Of a stretch of DNA of 64,000 nucleotides, positions 36,437 to 43,755 are shown piece by piece (positions within the stretch are counted from its first letter, which is position 1; every line of letters begins with the position of its first letter). The translations under genes and the position numbers were made by a program. Below the pieces are notes generated by a model that worked only from the letters and a program-made list of their open reading frames with translations, had not been told where the DNA came from and ran no database searches. This DNA comes from Tardiphaga sp051811025 (GTDB lineage Bacteria > Pseudomonadota > Alphaproteobacteria > Rhizobiales > Xanthobacteraceae). The DNA lies in contig NZ_JBPWQE010000001.1 in the NCBI RefSeq assembly GCF_051811025.1, positions 5,828,001 through 5,892,000 on the forward strand. Reading direction: 5' to 3'.

Positions 36437-36914
36437 GTGTCGCCAGCGCGTGGAGCTGCAACTTCTCGGGATCGCGCTCGCCGCGCGCGGCTTCATCGAG
36501 AATGCTGCTCGACAGCGTTTGCACGGCATCAGACGAAATCCGCAGCGGCAACTCGTCGAGGCAACGATCGAGCGCCGTGGACATTGCAGCGACGGTCTCC
36601 GGGCCGAACGACTGATTCCGTTGATCGTCAGCCTGAGGCGCCAGATCGGGAGACGCAACGTCACGAATGCGTGCCGAGAGCCGCGCCGCCTCGGCCAGCA
36701 CACGCAGGTAGATCAATCCGGCTTCACTGAGGCCCTCTTCATCGATTTGTCCTGACCGAGCCACGGCGACGATCCGTGCCGCGAGACGGCGGCGATTCTC
36801 GATCGTGTCGGCAAACTCGCCTTCATGTGCGATGAAAGGCTGCCACGCGGCGTCGAACGCGCGCGCTAGCGTGACTTTCAGCTCGTTATTCTGCGGATCG
36901 ATCTCGGATGTCAT
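36420..36914 (-). CDS. Hypothetical protein, 164 aa
   Basis: Soluble, acidic, mainly helical protein with no recognised domain. Codon pattern and a clean ATG start (MTSEIDPQNNELKVTLARAFD) support coding. It has a central ENRRRLAARIVAVARSG segment and a C-terminal LPLRISSDAVQTLSSSILDEAARG helix. Its 3' end overlaps the FUSC gene by 17 bp in convergent orientation. A 51-bp gap to the next minus gene hints at no coupling. Confidence 0.65.
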   Translation of the reverse strand: MTSEIDPQNNELKVTLARAFDAAWQPFIAHEGEFADTIENRRRLAARIVAVARSGQIDEEGLSEAGLIYLRVLAEAARLSARIRDVASPDLAPQADDQRNQSFGPETVAAMSTALDRCLDELPLRISSDAVQTLSSSILDEAARGERDPEKLQLHALATLRSRQ

Positions 36915-36965
36915 GCGCGTTAACGGATGGCGATGGCGCCAGTTCCCGTTTCCGCTGCGGCAAAA

Positions 36966-37439
36966 TCAGCGCGCGACCTGCCGCAGCATGGAACGAACCA
37001 CCATCCGATGAAATGGCTTGATGACCGTCAGATAGATGCGTCCGAGCCAATTGTGCATCAGCACCACAGTGGTTGCCGTAACGCGCTGGCCGGTGCCGTC
37101 CGCAGCAACATCGATCACGACGCGGAAATCGAGATGGTTGTCGTTGAAGCCCGCGACCAGACGCTGCGGCGTCTCGCTGAGCACCGGGAAGAAGCCGACC
37201 TTGTCGATATCGGCGTGGCGCGCGGAAAGCGCGGTCTTTAGCCCGAAGGGCGCAACGATCAGATCCCGCAGCCGCAGCAAGGCGTCCACCCAGCGCGGGG
37301 AACGGCTGAACATGCGGGTGGCGGCGTCGCGGGCGGTCAGGTCCGTCGTCTTGGTGGAGATGCTAAACGCATCGGCGAATTGTGCGCCGCTTAGCAAACT
37401 GTTGGTGTCGATTGTCGGGTGAGCCATCGAGACGGTCAT
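36966..37439 (-). CDS. DUF2867 domain protein
   Basis: 157 aa from ATG 37439, which has GGAGG 5 nt upstream; longer upstream frames are not favoured. The DUF2867 (SRPBCC-like) segment spans about 20-155, including LRDLIVAPFGLKTA and the ending IYLTVIKPFHRMVVRSML. Such domains are often fused to NAD-binding proteins; here it stands alone. Ligand unknown. Confidence 0.75.
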   Translation of the reverse strand: MTVSMAHPTIDTNSLLSGAQFADAFSISTKTTDLTARDAATRMFSRSPRWVDALLRLRDLIVAPFGLKTALSARHADIDKVGFFPVLSETPQRLVAGFNDNHLDFRVVIDVAADGTGQRVTATTVVLMHNWLGRIYLTVIKPFHRMVVRSMLRQVAR

Positions 37440-37582
37440 CAGGACCTCCGTAGACGTCAAAACGCGGCGCCGCACGCCGTCGGTTACGCCGCTTTGTAGC
37501 ATAACATGTCTTTGCCTCCGGCGCCGGATACTCCCTAAGATCACGGAAAAAACAGGGGTGACCTGGTCAGGGAGGATTTGGA

Positions 37583-38542
37583 ATGGCTTGGTTCAGGCTT
37601 GCTCCGCTCTGTCTGGCGCTGCTCGTGCCGCTCTCCGCGTCCGCACAGGACTATCCCACTCGCCCCATTACACTCGTCGTGCCCTTTGCCGCCGGCGGCA
37701 GTTCCGACGTCAATGCACGGTTGATTGCCGAGCAGATGGGCCGGCATCTCGGTCAGCCCATCGTGATCGAGAATATCGGCGGCGCGGGCGGGGCCGTGGC
37801 GCTCGCCCGTATCGCGCAGGCTCCGCCTGACGGCTACACCATCGTGCAGGGTAATAGCGGTACAAATACCGCGGTCTATCTGTTCACGCCTGATGTGAAA
37901 TTCGCGCCGTCGGATTTTGCGGGGATTGGCATGTTCAACAAGAGTTCGGCCATGGTTGCCATCCGGCGCAACTTTCCGGCTGACAATCTCGCGCAATTCA
38001 TCGCGCATGCGAAACAAAATCCCGGTCGTCTCAATATCGGCCACTCCGGTGTAGGCTCGCAGAACTATCTGTTCTGCAAGGCTTTCGTTCAGGCCGCGGG
38101 CATCGATGTCACGCTGGTCGGCTATCGCGGCGGCGGTCCGGCCCTGAACGATCTGATTGGCGGGCAGATCGACGGCATCTGCGACTCCTCGGCGTCGGTG
38201 ACGCCGGCGATCCAGAGCGGTCTCATTCGTGCCATTGCTTTGGCATCCAGAACGCGCCTGTCGCATCTGCCTGACGTCCCGACCGCCAGCGAGGCCGGAT
38301 TGCCGCAATTTGAAATATCTGGCTGGTATGCGCTGTTCGCGCCGAAGGGCACGCCCGCGCCGATCATCGGGAAGCTCAACGCCGCGATGCGCGCCGCCGT
38401 TGCCAACCCCGATTATCAGAAACGACTCGACGATCTCGGCTCCATGCCTGCTGGCGACGCCGAAATGGCGCCGGCCTATCTCACGGCCTTCGTGCCGCAG
38501 GAGATAGAGCGGTTTCGAAAGATGCTCGCTGACAGCAAGTGA
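37583..38542 (+). CDS. TctC/Bug-type periplasmic solute-binding protein
   Basis: 319 aa with a signal peptide cleaved after ASA (residue 20). The mature protein opens DYPTRPITLVVPFAAGGSSDVNAR, the Bug family signature, with a second conserved stretch around LVGYRGGGPALNDLIGGQID. It binds a carboxylated ligand for a tripartite tricarboxylate transporter. No TctA/TctB membrane genes are adjacent, so it is an orphan, as is common for this family. Ribosome-binding site AGGGAGG precedes ATG 37583. Confidence 0.9.
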   Translation: MAWFRLAPLCLALLVPLSASAQDYPTRPITLVVPFAAGGSSDVNARLIAEQMGRHLGQPIVIENIGGAGGAVALARIAQAPPDGYTIVQGNSGTNTAVYLFTPDVKFAPSDFAGIGMFNKSSAMVAIRRNFPADNLAQFIAHAKQNPGRLNIGHSGVGSQNYLFCKAFVQAAGIDVTLVGYRGGGPALNDLIGGQIDGICDSSASVTPAIQSGLIRAIALASRTRLSHLPDVPTASEAGLPQFEISGWYALFAPKGTPAPIIGKLNAAMRAAVANPDYQKRLDDLGSMPAGDAEMAPAYLTAFVPQEIERFRKMLADSK

Positions 38543-38635
38543 TCCAAAGCCGGATGACCTATGCAACGGTACAGTATGGCCGTCATCGCTTTCGTGTTAT
38601 AAGGGTTCCAGTGCGGTTGCAGGTGGGGGAATGCG

Positions 38636-39010
38636 TTGGCTTACGATCGTTCGACCGTTGAAGCGGTCATCCAGCATTATTTCGACGGCCTCTACGAGGC
38701 TGATGCCGACAAGCTTGGCGCGATCTTTCATCCGAGTGCAGACCTGCGCTGGGTCGAGAATGGTGAGCTAAAAGTGCTGGCCATGCCGGACTGGATGGCC
38801 ATGGTCCGCAAGCGCAATTCGGGCAAGGTCGAGGGCAAGTCGCGCGAGGACTTCATCGTCACGGTGGATCGCTCCGATGACAAGACGGCCTTCATCAAGG
38901 TGCGCTGCCAGCTGCCGCCGCGTTATTTCACCGATTACCTGATCGCAATGAAGCTCGCCGATGGCTGGCAGATCGTCTCGAAATCCTATCGTTACGACGT
39001 GAAGGACTAA
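38636..39010 (+). CDS. Nuclear transport factor 2-like (SnoaL/lumazine-binding type) protein
   Basis: 124-aa single-domain protein of the NTF2-like cone fold. It opens with AYDRSTVEAVIQHYFDGLYEAD, then ADLRWVENGE and a C-terminal LADGWQIVSKSYRYD strand. TTG at 38636 is the only in-frame start near the GGTGGGGG site; the nearby ATG at 38631 is out of frame. Function unknown; the family includes small enzymes and ligand-binding proteins. The next gene is the cbb3 operon, 235 bp away and separated by a FixK box. Confidence 0.75.
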   Translation: MAYDRSTVEAVIQHYFDGLYEADADKLGAIFHPSADLRWVENGELKVLAMPDWMAMVRKRNSGKVEGKSREDFIVTVDRSDDKTAFIKVRCQLPPRYFTDYLIAMKLADGWQIVSKSYRYDVKD

Positions 39011-39119
39011 CAGGCGCCCTGCCTGCTCCCGCAGGCGAGGCGCGCCAAGTTCAGTTGTGCGACGTTGATTAGAAGTATCAAAAATTGCGATTGATCCCGG
39101 TCGGAATCCGTTCGCGGAC

Positions 39120-39133
39120 TTGACCTAAGTCAA
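39120..39133. promoter_or_regulatory. FixK/FNR-type box of the cbb3 operon
   Basis: Perfect palindrome TTGAC-CTAA-GTCAA, matching the rhizobial FixK2 consensus TTG(A/C)-N6-(T/G)CAA. It lies 112 bp upstream of ccoN. Low-oxygen activation by a FixK/FNR regulator is the expected mode for this operon. Confidence 0.8.
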
Positions 39134-39245
39134 TCGCGGCGGCGGCGCAGTGAGCTAGTCGTGATGGTGTGAGGGTGCTCTGTGCCAATCAGGCGCTGCG
39201 CGTCCTGCCCGACGAGCCGGTGCGAGACAAGCAGGGGATGACCGG

Positions 39246-40904
39246 ATGATCGCGCAATTGACGAAATCGGAGCGGCAGCTCGCACTGATCATCCTGCTAG
39301 CCCTGACGATTTGCGGCCTCGCGATGGCGATCGCCGGCCGCCAGGACCCGCTCGGCGTCCATGGCGCCATTGTCATGCTGGCGGGGATCGCCGGCATCTT
39401 CGGTGTCATCTATGTCTATTACGAGCCGGAGCCCGATGAGGCCCGGCTGGCGCTGTATTACGACGACCCCACCAAACTGGCGATCATCCTGGCGATGATC
39501 TGGGCCGTCATCGGCATGTTCATCGGCGACTGGGTCGCGTGGCAGCTGGTGTTTCCCAATCTGACGTTTGATGCCGGCTGGTCGAGCTTCGGTCGCATCC
39601 GCCCCGCGCATACCAGTGCAGTGATCTTCGGCTTCGGCGGCAACGGGCTGATTGGCACCTCGCTCTATGTACTCCAGCGCACCTCGCGCGCGCGATTGCC
39701 GGATCAGATCAGCCCGTGGTTCGTGCTGCTCGGTTACAACCTGTTCTGTGTGCTCGCCGCCACCGGCTATCTGATGGGCGTCACCCAGTCGAAGGAATAT
39801 GCCGAGCCGGAATGGTATGCCGACCTTCTGCTGGAGATCGTCTGGATCGTCTATTTCGTCATCTATATGCGGACGCTGGCGCGGCGGAAGGAGCCGCATA
39901 TCTACGTCGCCAACTGGTACTACATGGCCTTCATCGTGGTGGTGGCGATCCTGCACACCGTCAATAATCTGGCGATGCCGGTCTCGTTCGGTCACGCCAA
40001 GAGCTATTCGGCCTTTTCCGGCGTGCAGGATGCGATGACCCAATGGTGGTACGGCCACAACGCCGTCGCCTTCTTCCTCACCTCCGGCTTCCTCGGCATG
40101 ATGTATTACTATCTGCCGGTGCGCGCGGGCCGGCCGATCTATTCCTACCGGATGTCGATCATCTCGTTCTGGGGCATCACCTTCATGTATATGTGGGTGG
40201 GCTCCCATCACCTGCACTACACGGCGCTGCCGCAATGGGTGCAGACGCTCGGCATGACTTTCTCGCTGATGCTGCTGATTCCGTCCTGGGGCTCCGCCGG
40301 CAATGCGCTGCTGACGCTGAACGGCGCCTGGTACAAGGTGCGCGACGACGCGACGCTGCGTTTCATGATGGTGGCCGCGGTGTTCTACGGTCTCACCACG
40401 TTCGAGGGATCGTTCATGGCGATCCGCTCGGTCAATTCGCTATCGCATTACACCGACTGGACCGTGGGTCATGTCCATGCCGGCGCGCTCGGCTGGGTGG
40501 CCATGATCACCTTCGGCTCGATCTATGCGTCGGTGCCGTGGCTGTGGAAGCGCGAGCGGATGTATTCGCCGACGCTCGTCGAATGGCACTTCTGGCTCGC
40601 TGTCGCCGGCCTCTTCACATACGTCTTCGCGATGTGGAATTCAGGTATCATCCAGGGCTTGATGTGGCGCACCTATAACAGCAGTGGCACGCTGTCTTAT
40701 TCCTTCATCGAGACCGTGATCGCGATGAAGCCTTATTACGTTGCGCGGGCGGTGGGTGGGTTCTTCTTCTTCGCTGGCGCCGTGATCGGTCTCTACAACA
40801 TCGTCATGACCATCCGCACTGCTGGTCAGCCGGCCGATGAACGCGCCGCAGATCGTCCGGTGGCACAGCCCGCGGGCGTGCCCGCGCTGCAGCCGGGAGA
40901 ATAG
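39246..40904 (+). CDS. ccoN: cbb3-type cytochrome c oxidase subunit I
   Basis: 552-aa catalytic heme-copper subunit of the high-affinity C-type oxidase, about 12-14 membrane helices. Metal ligands can be counted: His122 (RPAHTSA) for heme b; His271 and His321/His322 (QWWYGHN, GSHHLHY) for CuB; His409 and His411 (VGHVHAG) for hemes b3 and b. The Gln/Pro/Ala-rich tail after residue 525 is an extension. First gene of ccoNOQP; start ATG 39246. Expected to be expressed at low oxygen through the upstream FixK box. Confidence 0.97.
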   Translation: MIAQLTKSERQLALIILLALTICGLAMAIAGRQDPLGVHGAIVMLAGIAGIFGVIYVYYEPEPDEARLALYYDDPTKLAIILAMIWAVIGMFIGDWVAWQLVFPNLTFDAGWSSFGRIRPAHTSAVIFGFGGNGLIGTSLYVLQRTSRARLPDQISPWFVLLGYNLFCVLAATGYLMGVTQSKEYAEPEWYADLLLEIVWIVYFVIYMRTLARRKEPHIYVANWYYMAFIVVVAILHTVNNLAMPVSFGHAKSYSAFSGVQDAMTQWWYGHNAVAFFLTSGFLGMMYYYLPVRAGRPIYSYRMSIISFWGITFMYMWVGSHHLHYTALPQWVQTLGMTFSLMLLIPSWGSAGNALLTLNGAWYKVRDDATLRFMMVAAVFYGLTTFEGSFMAIRSVNSLSHYTDWTVGHVHAGALGWVAMITFGSIYASVPWLWKRERMYSPTLVEWHFWLAVAGLFTYVFAMWNSGIIQGLMWRTYNSSGTLSYSFIETVIAMKPYYVARAVGGFFFFAGAVIGLYNIVMTIRTAGQPADERAADRPVAQPAGVPALQPGE

Positions 40905-40906
40905 CG

Positions 40907-41644
40907 ATGGGCTTATTCGGCCTGCACTACAAGCTCGAGCGCAAGACGATGGGCCTTGCCATCGGCATTATCGTTGCCGCCAGCATTGGCGGCCTCATCG
41001 AGATCGTGCCGCTGTTCACGATCCATCAGACGGTGGAAGACGCGCCGGATATGCGCGTCTATACGCCGCTCGAAATCGCCGGCCGCAACATCTACATCCG
41101 TGAGGGGTGCTACGCCTGTCATTCGCAGATGATCCGCACATTGCGCGACGAGGTCGAGCGTTACGGGCCATATTCGCTCGCGGTCGAATCCAAATACGAC
41201 CATCCGATGCTGTGGGGCTCGAAGCGTACCGGACCGGATATCGCGCGCCTCGGCGGCAAATATTCTGACGAATGGCACGTCAAGCATCTGATCAATCCAC
41301 GCGACGTGGTGCCGGAATCCGTGATGCCGCCTTATGCCTATCTCACGCGGGCCAAGGTGCGGATCGACGATCTCGGCCTGCATCTGGCCGCGCTGCGCAA
41401 GGTCGGCGTGCCTTATACGGATGAGATGATCGCCAACGCATCCAATGATGCCTATGGCCAGACCTCGCCGGATACGCCCTTCGCCGAAGGCGTCACCAAG
41501 CGCTATGGTGAGGCAACCAATGTTCGCGCCTTCGATGGCCAAGCTGGCGAGCCGACGGAGATGGATGCGCTGGTCGCTTACTTGCAGATATTGGGCAAGC
41601 TGACCGATGCGGCCCATAAGGCCAAAACGGCTGCGGGAGAGTGA
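40907..41644 (+). CDS. ccoO: cbb3-type oxidase mono-heme subunit II
   Basis: 245-aa membrane-anchored cytochrome c. One N-terminal membrane helix (about 16-36) and one heme-c site C68-Y-A-C-H72 (EGCYACHSQM). It passes electrons from CcoP to CcoN. Begins 2 bp after ccoN, so the two are co-transcribed. Confidence 0.96.
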   Translation: MGLFGLHYKLERKTMGLAIGIIVAASIGGLIEIVPLFTIHQTVEDAPDMRVYTPLEIAGRNIYIREGCYACHSQMIRTLRDEVERYGPYSLAVESKYDHPMLWGSKRTGPDIARLGGKYSDEWHVKHLINPRDVVPESVMPPYAYLTRAKVRIDDLGLHLAALRKVGVPYTDEMIANASNDAYGQTSPDTPFAEGVTKRYGEATNVRAFDGQAGEPTEMDALVAYLQILGKLTDAAHKAKTAAGE

Positions 41645-41646
41645 CG

Positions 41647-41829
41647 ATGGAGCATGAGGCCACCGTCTGGTTCGCGAAGTCCTTCGGACTGTTTTACCTG
41701 ATCGCCATGTCGATCGGCGTGGTGGTTTACGCCTACTGGCCCAAGAACAAGACGTCGTTCGACTGTGCAGCGCAGTCGATCCTCGATCCATCCGTCGAGG
41801 ACAAGCCATACGAGGCGAAGCGATGGTAG
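41647..41829 (+). CDS. ccoQ: cbb3-type oxidase small subunit CcoQ
   Basis: 60-aa single-pass membrane protein from ATG 41647 (MEHEATVWFAKSFGLFYLIAMS), with the YAYWPKNK motif after the helix that is typical of CcoQ. It stabilises the complex. Overlaps ccoP by 7 bp. Confidence 0.92.
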   Translation: MEHEATVWFAKSFGLFYLIAMSIGVVVYAYWPKNKTSFDCAAQSILDPSVEDKPYEAKRW

Positions 41830-42704
41830 TAGAGGAACGCGATCCCGTCTCCGGCTATCTCACCACCGGCCACGAGTGGAACGGCATCAAGGAGTTGAAC
41901 ACGCCGGTGCCGCGTGCGGTGATCTTCTTTCTATGGGTTACGTTTCTGTATTCGGTCGTGTACTGGATTCTGATGCCGGCCTGGCCGCTGGGCGTGACCT
42001 ATACCAAGGGCCTGCTTGGGATCGACCAGCGCAATATCGTTGCGGAGCAGCTCAAGGATGCGGCCGCAGAGCGCGCCAAATGGAGCAAGCTGATCGAGAC
42101 CGAAAGCTTCGAAGCTATCCAGGCCGATCCGAAGTTGATGAAAATCGTGCGGCAGACCGGTGCGACGTTGTTCGGCGATAATTGCGCCGCCTGTCATGGC
42201 CGCACCGCCGAGGGCGGTAGCGGCTTTCCAACGCTGGTGTCGCAGGCCTTTCTCTGGGGCGGTACGCCCGACGCGATCGCCGAGACGATCCGCGTCGGCA
42301 TCAACTCGCCGCACAAGGATTCGCGGACATCGCAGATGCCGGCCTTCGGCCGTGACGGGATGCTGAAGCGCGAGCAGATCGACGATGTCGTCGACTATGT
42401 TCGCAGCCTGTCGAACCCTGCCGTCGCCAAGGTGATCGCGCCCGCGAAGCTCGCCAGCGGCAAAGCGGTGTTCACCGACAATTGCGTCGCCTGCCACGGC
42501 GAGAACGCGACCGGCAATATCGAACTCGGGGCGCCGAACCTGCGCGACAATTTCTGGATCTATAGCGGCGACGCCCAGTCGGTCTTCACGACTGTCTGGG
42601 GTGGCCGGCAAGGTCACATGCCGAGCTGGGATTCGCGGTTGTCGGCGCTCGATCGCAAGATTCTCGCGCTCTATCTCGTCAACCTCAGGACTGCCGGGCC
42701 ATGA
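41823..42704 (+). CDS. ccoP: cbb3-type oxidase di-heme subunit III
   Basis: 293 aa. A membrane helix (about 32-55) is followed by two cytochrome c domains with CxxCH motifs: Cys121-Cys124-His125 (NCAACHG) and Cys221-Cys224-His225 (NCVACHG). Candidate methionine ligands lie in QMPAFG (172) and the GHMPSW segment. It accepts electrons from soluble or membrane cytochromes. Overlaps the next small gene by 4 bp (ATGA). Confidence 0.96.
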   Translation: MVVEERDPVSGYLTTGHEWNGIKELNTPVPRAVIFFLWVTFLYSVVYWILMPAWPLGVTYTKGLLGIDQRNIVAEQLKDAAAERAKWSKLIETESFEAIQADPKLMKIVRQTGATLFGDNCAACHGRTAEGGSGFPTLVSQAFLWGGTPDAIAETIRVGINSPHKDSRTSQMPAFGRDGMLKREQIDDVVDYVRSLSNPAVAKVIAPAKLASGKAVFTDNCVACHGENATGNIELGAPNLRDNFWIYSGDAQSVFTTVWGGRQGHMPSWDSRLSALDRKILALYLVNLRTAGP

Positions 42705-42916
42705 GTGCAGCAGCGATGAAGCAGGTCAACGCGAAGTTCTGGATCTGGATGGCGGTTGCTGCCGGTCTGCTGCTGGTGCTGATGGCCAATGCGCATATGG
42801 TCTATGTGGCGTTCTCGTCGCAGCCTGACTGTATCGATCACGTCAAGCGCGGTGCCAGTGTCGCGGAAGCCGGCAAATTCAGTGCGGCGTCCTCGTCATG
42901 CACGCCGCGTCATTGA
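42701..42916 (+). CDS. Small single-pass membrane protein in the cco cluster, 71 aa
   Basis: One hydrophobic helix (about 13-38, FWIWMAVAAGLLLVLMANAHM) followed by a polar tail with Cys44 (QPDC) and Cys67. Coupled to ccoP by an ATGA overlap, so probably part of the oxidase operon. It occupies the place where ccoG and ccoH would be expected. Its opening helix and NAHMVYVAFSS turn are vaguely like the CcoH N-terminus, but it is less than half as long as CcoH. Function unknown. Confidence 0.7.
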   Translation: MSAAAMKQVNAKFWIWMAVAAGLLLVLMANAHMVYVAFSSQPDCIDHVKRGASVAEAGKFSAASSSCTPRH

Positions 42917-42932
42917 GATTGCGAGGTCGAAG

Positions 42933-43739
42933 ATGAATCTTCCAGCCGTTGCTCCTCCGCTGCCACCCTCGGTCTCGTGGAACCGCCATATCGCCCCATC
43001 CGTCGCCTTTGACTGGCTCAAAGCCGGCTGGCGCGATCTGACAATTATCCCGTCGGTGAGCCTCAGCTATGGCGTGCTGGTTTTCGCGGTCTCGGTCGTG
43101 CTGGTCGGCGGGCTGTTCGCTTTCGGCTGGGACTACATCCTGTTTCCGGCCTTTGCCGGCTTCATGGTGGTCGGGCCGGTGCTCGCCATCGGGCTCTATG
43201 AGAAGAGTCGCCGGATCGCCGCCCATGAGCGGGTGTCACTATTGCAGATGATTCTCGTCCGGCCGAAGTCAGGCGGCCAGGTGCTGTTCGCGGGCCTCTT
43301 GTTGGGCTCGCTGATGCTGGTCTGGATCCGCGCCGCGGTGATCATCTACGCGCTGTTTTTCGGCATGAACCCGTTTCCCGGCCTCGATGGTGTCGCAGCC
43401 ATGCTGTTCACCACACCCGTCGGCTGGGCGATGCTGATCGCCGGCACCGCGGTCGGCGGCATCTTTGCGGCATTCTCCTTTGCGATCAGCGTGTTCGCCA
43501 TTCCCATGCTGCTCAACGAACGCGTCGATGCGCTCACCGCCATGGGCACCAGCATGGGGATGGTTTGGGCCAATCTGCCGGTCATGCTGACCTGGGCGGG
43601 AATCGCGCTGGCTTTGTTCTTGATCAATGTCATGACTGGCTTGCTCGGTATGATTGTCGTGTTTCCCGTGCTCGGTCACGGGACATGGCACGCCTATGTG
43701 GCGATGAGGCCAGGTGTCGAAGAGCCTGCCTCGCATTGA
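42933..43739 (+). CDS. DUF2189 integral membrane protein
   Basis: 268 aa from ATG 42933 (MNLPAVAPPLPPSVSWNR), preceded by GAGG. About six membrane helices, and the WLKAGWRDLTIIPSVSLSYG and FPVLGHGTWHAY segments, match the DUF2189 family. DUF2189 genes are often found near cytochrome oxidase or other respiratory genes (recall). Likely an assembly or stress factor of the membrane; unproven. 16 bp after the 71-aa gene and 16 bp before ccoI. Confidence 0.8.
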   Translation: MNLPAVAPPLPPSVSWNRHIAPSVAFDWLKAGWRDLTIIPSVSLSYGVLVFAVSVVLVGGLFAFGWDYILFPAFAGFMVVGPVLAIGLYEKSRRIAAHERVSLLQMILVRPKSGGQVLFAGLLLGSLMLVWIRAAVIIYALFFGMNPFPGLDGVAAMLFTTPVGWAMLIAGTAVGGIFAAFSFAISVFAIPMLLNERVDALTAMGTSMGMVWANLPVMLTWAGIALALFLINVMTGLLGMIVVFPVLGHGTWHAYVAMRPGVEEPASH

Positions 43740-43755
43740 GAAAACGAGGTCTCCG

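Noticed and set aside
39065..39081. TTGAT-N7-ATCAA considered as a second FNR/FixK box
   Set aside because: Spacing is 7 instead of 4 bp, so it does not fit the consensus; the site at 39120-39133 does.
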